NCBI GenBank assembly: GCA_003281625.1
Contig: QCBL01000013.1
Span: 1-36,486, forward strand
Direction of reading: 5' to 3'
Length of the DNA: 36,486 nt
DNA from: Prochlorococcus sp. AG-347-I04
GTDB lineage: Bacteria; Cyanobacteriota; Cyanobacteriia; PCC-6307; Cyanobiaceae
The translations under genes were made by a program, and so were the position numbers. Of this stretch, positions 35,322 through 36,486 are shown one piece after another; the stretch's first letter is position 1, and each line of letters opens with the position of its first letter. Below the pieces are notes generated by a model. That model was given only the letters and a program-made list of their open reading frames with translations, did not search any database and was not told the DNA's origin.

Positions 35322-36485
35322 CTAAAGCCTAATAGAATTTATCCCTTTAGGTAATACTCCTTTTATATCTAAAATAACGCTTTGCTTGTGTATAATTTTA
35401 TCCCATTTTTCTCTAACAAGTGATTTAAATTCTTCATGAGCTACTGCAATAATAATTGATTTATATTTTTTATCATATGGAATATTTTTTTGAATTTCAA
35501 TACCATATTGCTTTTTAGAGTCTTCAATATCCACTAAAGGATCAATTATAGTCACTTCCATTCCGTAATTTTTTAAATTATTTACGATATCAATTACTTT
35601 TGTGTTTCTGCAATCATTACAATTTTCTTTAAAAGAGAATCCAAGAATTAATACTTCTGTTCCTCCAATTGGTATTTTTTTTCTAGCCATATTTATTACC
35701 ATTTGTTCAACAATCCATTTTGAGACTTTATCATTTATTTCTCTTCCAGCTAAAACCACCTTTGGATAATATCCTATTGATTTTGCTTTATGAGTTAAAT
35801 AATAAGGATCTATACCGATACAATGTCCTCCAACCAATCCTGGTTTAAAATCAAGAAAATTCCACTTGGTGCAAGCAGCTTTGAAAACCTCAGAACTTGG
35901 TATATTTAATTTGTTAAAGATAAATGCCAGCTCATTTACTAATGCGATATTTAAGTCTCTTTGAGTATTTTCTATAACCTTTGCAGCTTCTGCAATTTTT
36001 ATACTAGATGCTTTATGAGTTCCTGCTTTTATAACTGAACCATAAAAAAGATCTATCCAATTTGCAGAATCAATATCACTTCCACTAGTAACTTTAGTTA
36101 TTAAATTGATTTTATGTTTTTTATCCCCAGGATTTACACGTTCAGGGCTATAACCAACGTAAAATTCTTTATTAAGTGTTAAACCTGAATTTTCTTCAAG
36201 AATTGGTACACAAATCTCTTCAGTAGCTCCCGGATAAACTGTACTTTCATAAATTACAAAAGGGTTACTATTTTTTTTACGTAATTGAATTATGGTTCCT
36301 ACTGTTTTTGAAGCGATTTCAAGAGCGGTTAAATCTGGTTTTTTAAATTTGTCTATTGGGGTTGGTACTGTAATAATAAAAACATCAGCTTCCTTAAGTT
36401 CATAATCTTTGTATGTAAATTTAAGATTTTTAGAATTCAATAAATCAAATTTAGAAACTTCGTTTGTTTTATCTATTCCTTTCCT
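35322..36485 (-). CDS. UDP-N-acetylhexosamine 6-dehydrogenase, TviB/WbpO-type (5' end missing)
   Basis: The gene is cut by the right edge. An internal TTG at 36440 might be read as the start, but the same frame is open to 36485 and encodes R-K-G-I-D-K-T-N-E-V, a conserved piece of the N-terminal domain, so the start lies outside. Visible: V-P-T-P-I-D, E-S-T-V-Y-P-G-A-T, S-P-E-R-V-N-P-G-D, K-V-I-E-N-T-Q-R-D-L-N-I-A, catalytic Cys in G-L-V-G-G-H-C-I-G-I-D-P-Y, and F-K-E-N-C-N-D-C-R-N-T-K-V, which marks the TviB/WbpO/WbpA group. These enzymes oxidise UDP-GlcNAc or UDP-GalNAc to the uronic acid with NAD. The product could be the substrate of the nearby amidotransferase. Convergent with the polymerase gene (49-bp gap). 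Confidence 0.9.
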   Translation of the reverse strand, partial: RKGIDKTNEVSKFDLLNSKNLKFTYKDYELKEADVFIITVPTPIDKFKKPDLTALEIASKTVGTIIQLRKKNSNPFVIYESTVYPGATEEICVPILEENSGLTLNKEFYVGYSPERVNPGDKKHKINLITKVTSGSDIDSANWIDLFYGSVIKAGTHKASSIKIAEAAKVIENTQRDLNIALVNELAFIFNKLNIPSSEVFKAACTKWNFLDFKPGLVGGHCIGIDPYYLTHKAKSIGYYPKVVLAGREINDKVSKWIVEQMVINMARKKIPIGGTEVLILGFSFKENCNDCRNTKVIDIVNNLKNYGMEVTIIDPLVDIEDSKKQYGIEIQKNIPYDKKYKSIIIAVAHEEFKSLVREKWDKIIHKQSVILDIKGVLPKGINSIRL

Positions 36486-36486
36486 T

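Noticed and set aside
35322..36440. UDP-HexNAc dehydrogenase as complete from the TTG at 36440.
   Set aside because: The same frame continues to the window edge with conserved family residues, so the gene is truncated by the window.
1..36486. CRISPR arrays, tRNA or rRNA genes, transposases, integrases or defence systems.
   Set aside because: None seen; the content is essentially all surface-glycan synthesis.

Overview
The window is a dense surface-polysaccharide gene island in very AT-rich DNA (G+C well below one third by eye, intergenic DNA almost pure A/T). Compact genes, short gaps, several TTG starts and the gene repertoire fit a marine picocyanobacterium, most likely Prochlorococcus. 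That is an inference from composition and gene content; no ribosomal or photosynthesis marker lies in the window. I saw no tRNA, rRNA, insertion sequence, phage gene or CRISPR array.

Layout. Left edge: a glycosyltransferase cut by the window (+), facing two minus-strand genes (a GT4 transferase and a GT-A-like protein), then a 418-bp gap with a possible gene scrap. From 9857 back to 3271 a minus-strand operon encodes a membrane glycosylphosphotransferase (chain starter), a WecE-type sugar aminotransferase, a GT-D-fold transferase, a GT2 transferase, a GNA1-like acetyltransferase and an ABC glycan exporter. From 9996 to about 17400 come nucleotide-sugar genes: wecB, rfbB/rfbA (dTDP-4-keto-6-deoxyglucose), manC (GDP-mannose), ugd (UDP-glucuronate) and a frame-disrupted galE. 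From 17559 to 23271 lie two methyltransferases, a ChbG/YdjC deacetylase, a frame-disrupted DUF218 (YdcF-like) gene, wecA (a second chain starter) and a GT4 transferase. From 23415 to 35272 everything runs on the plus strand: a second ABC glycan exporter; a tightly packed seven-gene operon for a CDP-linked C-methyl-branched deoxysugar plus two glycosyltransferases; an AsnB-type amidotransferase; and a Wzy-like polymerase. A UDP-HexNAc 6-dehydrogenase (minus) runs off the right edge.

How the genes fit together (inference). Sugars are activated on UDP, dTDP, GDP and CDP. Chains are started on a polyprenyl carrier by WecA or the WbaP-like enzyme, extended by seven or eight glycosyltransferases, exported by PglK-like ABC flippases (no Wzx is present here), polymerised by Wzy, and decorated by acetyl-, methyl- and amidotransferases. 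With two starters and two flippases the island may build two separate glycans.

Most notable: (i) galE is split by a 12-A homopolymer; (ii) a 19-bp tandem duplication at the DUF218 5' end puts its ATG exactly out of frame, and removing one copy restores a complete protein; (iii) the CDP-sugar cassette carries a TylCIII/NovU-type C-methyltransferase with the Y-x-E-H catalytic signature. The two slippage-type lesions 4 kb apart suggest on/off variation or recent decay of surface-sugar genes.
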